DNA of 64,000 nt from Amblyornis subalaris (Eukaryota; Chordata; Aves; Passeriformes; Ptilonorhynchidae): contig JACAXG010000008.1 in the NCBI GenBank assembly GCA_018881555.1, positions 12,243,316 through 12,307,315 of the forward strand, read 5' to 3'. The translations under genes and the position numbers were made by a program. Shown piece by piece: positions 61,401 through 64,000 of the stretch (positions are counted from its first letter, which is position 1; the number at the start of each line of letters is the position of its first letter). The notes under the pieces are model-generated. The model had not been told where the DNA came from and made no database searches. It saw nothing but the letters and a program-made list of their open reading frames with translations.

Positions 61401-64000
61401 AGTTTTAAGATTACTGCATCAAAGGAAACACTTTGAAGTTCTGGCAAAAATGAGAACTGGTAACTGGTGGCTTTATATCCTGCTGTGCCTTTCAGGGGCC
61501 ATGGGCATACATTCAGAGCAGCAATTACGTCAAGCTTTTCTGTTGTTCCCAAGAAATGTACAAACATTTCTTGAGAATTTTTCCTTAACAGGAGAGAAAA
61601 AGGAGGCAACTCTCCCTACATCACTCCTGACTTGCAGACAGTGGCTTTTCACAAAGCTCTGCAAGTGCACAAGGAGTTTGAGTGCTCCAGGGCCCACTCC
61701 CACAAAGACACAGAACAAACCTGTGGACTTGCAGCGAGCCCACCGCTGGGTCTGTGCACACACAAAGACATCTCCCTGCCCTCTCCGTTACACTGGCGTG
61801 CTCCAGCCATGTGAAATACGTCCTGCAGGCCTCCTCCAGNGAGTTTCTCTGAACTGGGGCCTCATGTTCTTGCAGGAGCACAGGGCCACGATTCAAGGCA
61901 AGATCACAACATAGACCCTCCCAAACTCCCCCCATGCCAATGGCACTCCATCAAACAGCTTTTCCTCCACAGAATTCCTACCAGCCATAGCCTGCTCCCT
62001 CCACAAAGCAGTTAAGATGCACAGAGCAAACTTCATACACAAGTTATTTTGGTGGGTGAACAACAGCTAGCGGGCAAGACACAATAAAAAGGGGCAAAAT
62101 AGTAAGAATCTAGCATGGCACCAGTTAGCTTAGATTACTCTTTTTGCTTTACCCCCCTTGCTTTAACGGGATTAATACTTTTAAATGCAATATTTATCAC
62201 ATCTGACTAATGAAAACATTACTCAGCTCTACTGCAGCAATATAGATGGCACCGCAAAGCATCATCTCCTAGGATCTCATGCTCATGGCATGCTAAGTCA
62301 CACTGATTCCTGTTCTAGGTGTTCAAATGGAGATGTGTCAAGTTTTAAAAGACACAGAAGATCCTACTAAATACCCACTAAACAGCCCTTCCTCAGAAAG
62401 TGCTATAAGTAGATACAAGGAGCACTGAAATAGTCCGGAAAAAATAGACTGTATCCTAAGGCAGTGATGCTTCAAACATGTGCTGAAGCCCATAAAAGTA
62501 AGTTAAAGGCTGTGTTGACAGACAGGATGAAGGAAAAATCTGTTTCTGGGATTAGTAGTTACAAAAGGTCTTCCAGATTCTGGAGTAATCACAGGATGAA
62601 ATTTCCAGATGGCTCACCAGGATCTTAGTAAGACCAGGGAAGAAACACACATCCCTAAAGTTACCAGGCACAGCAAATCTTCTGGATAAATGGTATCTCA
62701 AGGATACTCCTGAGAATCGTCACATGAAGGTGGCACCCAAAATCTTCTCCAAATGAGGACCAGCCTCTCCAAAACTGATCCAAATCTCCTCACCTTCCAG
62801 GAAGCAGAAGGAGTGAAAACTGCTTCTTGCCCTCCATGTCAGCCAGGACACCAACCCTTAGCCCTGCGCAGGCCCACACCAATGAGGGGCACACTGAGGA
62901 TCTGTTTGGGGCACTGCTGTAATCCTGGATCCAGAGAGGAGCTGGTGTATGTTTGTGAGATGCCCCAAACCATCTCACTTCTGCCCTCACGCCAGCTGGG
63001 CTCATCCACTTTTATAAAGCTGCTGTTTAGACATGGGGGTGAAGACACTTGGTAAGCTCAAAGCACAAAGCACCATCAGGGAGTTACCGCTCCCATAGGG
63101 AGCTGGAAAGACAGAACACCTTCAGATGTGATTTTCCTCGGGTTTAAGTGCAAAATTCGGGCATTAGAGCAAGTGAAACCTGGCATGAGCCATGAAGAGC
63201 AAGTTGGTGACCTCCCCCAAAGCACCTTGGCAGCACTGGAGCCCTTCACAGGACCGGGCCAGACTGATGGGCCGGTCCAGGAGCGCTTCCCCTGCTCCAA
63301 CTGACAGCCTGGCAGCGCTGCCAGCAGCAACAGGAAAAGGCAACTGCTAGATGAGAGAAATCGGGAATCTGACCCAAAAGTTTGCTGAGCCAGCTCTCGC
63401 TTAAAGCCAAGGAAAAGTGGCAACAGCCACTACACAAGGAAGGTTGGGGAAATGCTGTTCTGCCCTTGGTATAATGCAGCATTTGCCTTCATTTGCAGAG
63501 GAAACAACTCAGAGAGGACAGAAGGTTCTCAGGCTTAGGACATGGCTGGAGGACACTGGGCCAGGACTCAGCTGTCCAGCAGCACTTAACCCCAGCCTTT
63601 CACATGGCATGAGGTCCAGTTTGAAAGCAAACTCACTGAAAACAATCACCAATGCTTGCTAAACACTTGTTAATTTTTTTAAACAAACAAACCAGCTCAA
63701 GCAACTTACAGCCTTCTGTCCCTGCCTGACCAGCACAGATGAAGTCACTTCCCGACAGTGAGAAGNAGCACAGAGACATGTCCCTGCAGCAAGGCAGGTG
63801 CTAGGAAACGGGGAGCTTTCGTCTACTTTCTTCATGGCAATTCACTACAGGAGCAATTCTTCTCAGTAAATATGGCACAGAAAATCCAAGGGAGGAGAAA
63901 ATGGGGTTTTCTCTCTCCAGCACGCAGCTCCGCGTGTTGCTGCCAACATGCAGCTGGCACAGAGGTGGAGCCTGCCAGTCTGTGGCTTTCCCCTTTGGGG
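58486..64000. other. Intergenic, no gene seen
   Basis: Mixed-composition DNA with a short CA repeat at about 60007-60032 and several Ns. A 154-codon plus-strand frame at 61450-61914 begins with a hydrophobic stretch but matches nothing known. I looked for SLMAP exons, expected upstream of FLNB on the same strand, and found none. Confidence 0.55.
60007..60032. repeat. Interrupted CA microsatellite
   Basis: CA dinucleotides run for about 26 bp with one TA interruption. An N lies just before it at 60005. Confidence 0.85.

Noticed and set aside
44341..64000. Possible SLMAP 3' exons, expected upstream of FLNB from human synteny
   Set aside because: I looked for the coiled-coil and C-terminal membrane-anchor sequence on the minus strand and saw none. 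The gene may lie beyond the window.

Overview
This window is vertebrate nuclear DNA, most likely from a bird. It has multi-exon genes with GT-AG introns and CR1 LINE tails ending in the ATTCTATG-type terminus typical of birds and reptiles. It also has a solo LTR of a type I recognise from neoavian and songbird genomes. Isolated single N bases from about 8.96 kb onward suggest a draft assembly.

The one protein-coding gene I can support is FLNB (filamin-B), on the minus strand. Its first eight coding exons run from 33292 down to 813 and the gene continues off the left edge. The joined exons give 467 codons plus one base. They encode a short N-terminal extension, the two calponin-homology domains of the actin-binding domain, and immunoglobulin-like filamin repeats 1 and 2. 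Every junction was checked by hand: all introns are GT-AG, the codon phase is kept across each junction, and the peptide follows FLNB rather than FLNA or FLNC (for example [44 protein letters not shown]). Intron 1 is 23.3 kb; the other complete introns are 0.7 to 3.1 kb.

Layout: 1-812 is intron 8; 813-9637 holds exons 8 to 2 with their introns; 9638-32943 is intron 1, with an antisense-oriented solo LTR at about 20.3-20.9 kb and a GC-rich block near 18 kb; 32944-33760 is the promoter CpG island with exon 1. From 33761 to 64000 is about 30 kb of upstream intergenic DNA with no recognisable coding exon. It contains a CCAT microsatellite, a CpG-rich segment apparently split by a CR1 insertion (43.05-44.33 kb), a small CpG-rich patch (51.25-51.51 kb), an orphan CpG island (58.03-58.49 kb) and several palindromes and candidate regulatory sites. 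In human the next gene upstream of FLNB is SLMAP; I looked for its C-terminal exons here and did not find them.

I see no operon, CRISPR array, toxin system or other unusual gene cluster. The points worth a second look are regulatory or structural: the structure of the FLNB leader, the N-terminal extension, a changed SPF motif in repeat 2, the CpG islands upstream, and the transposon insertions.
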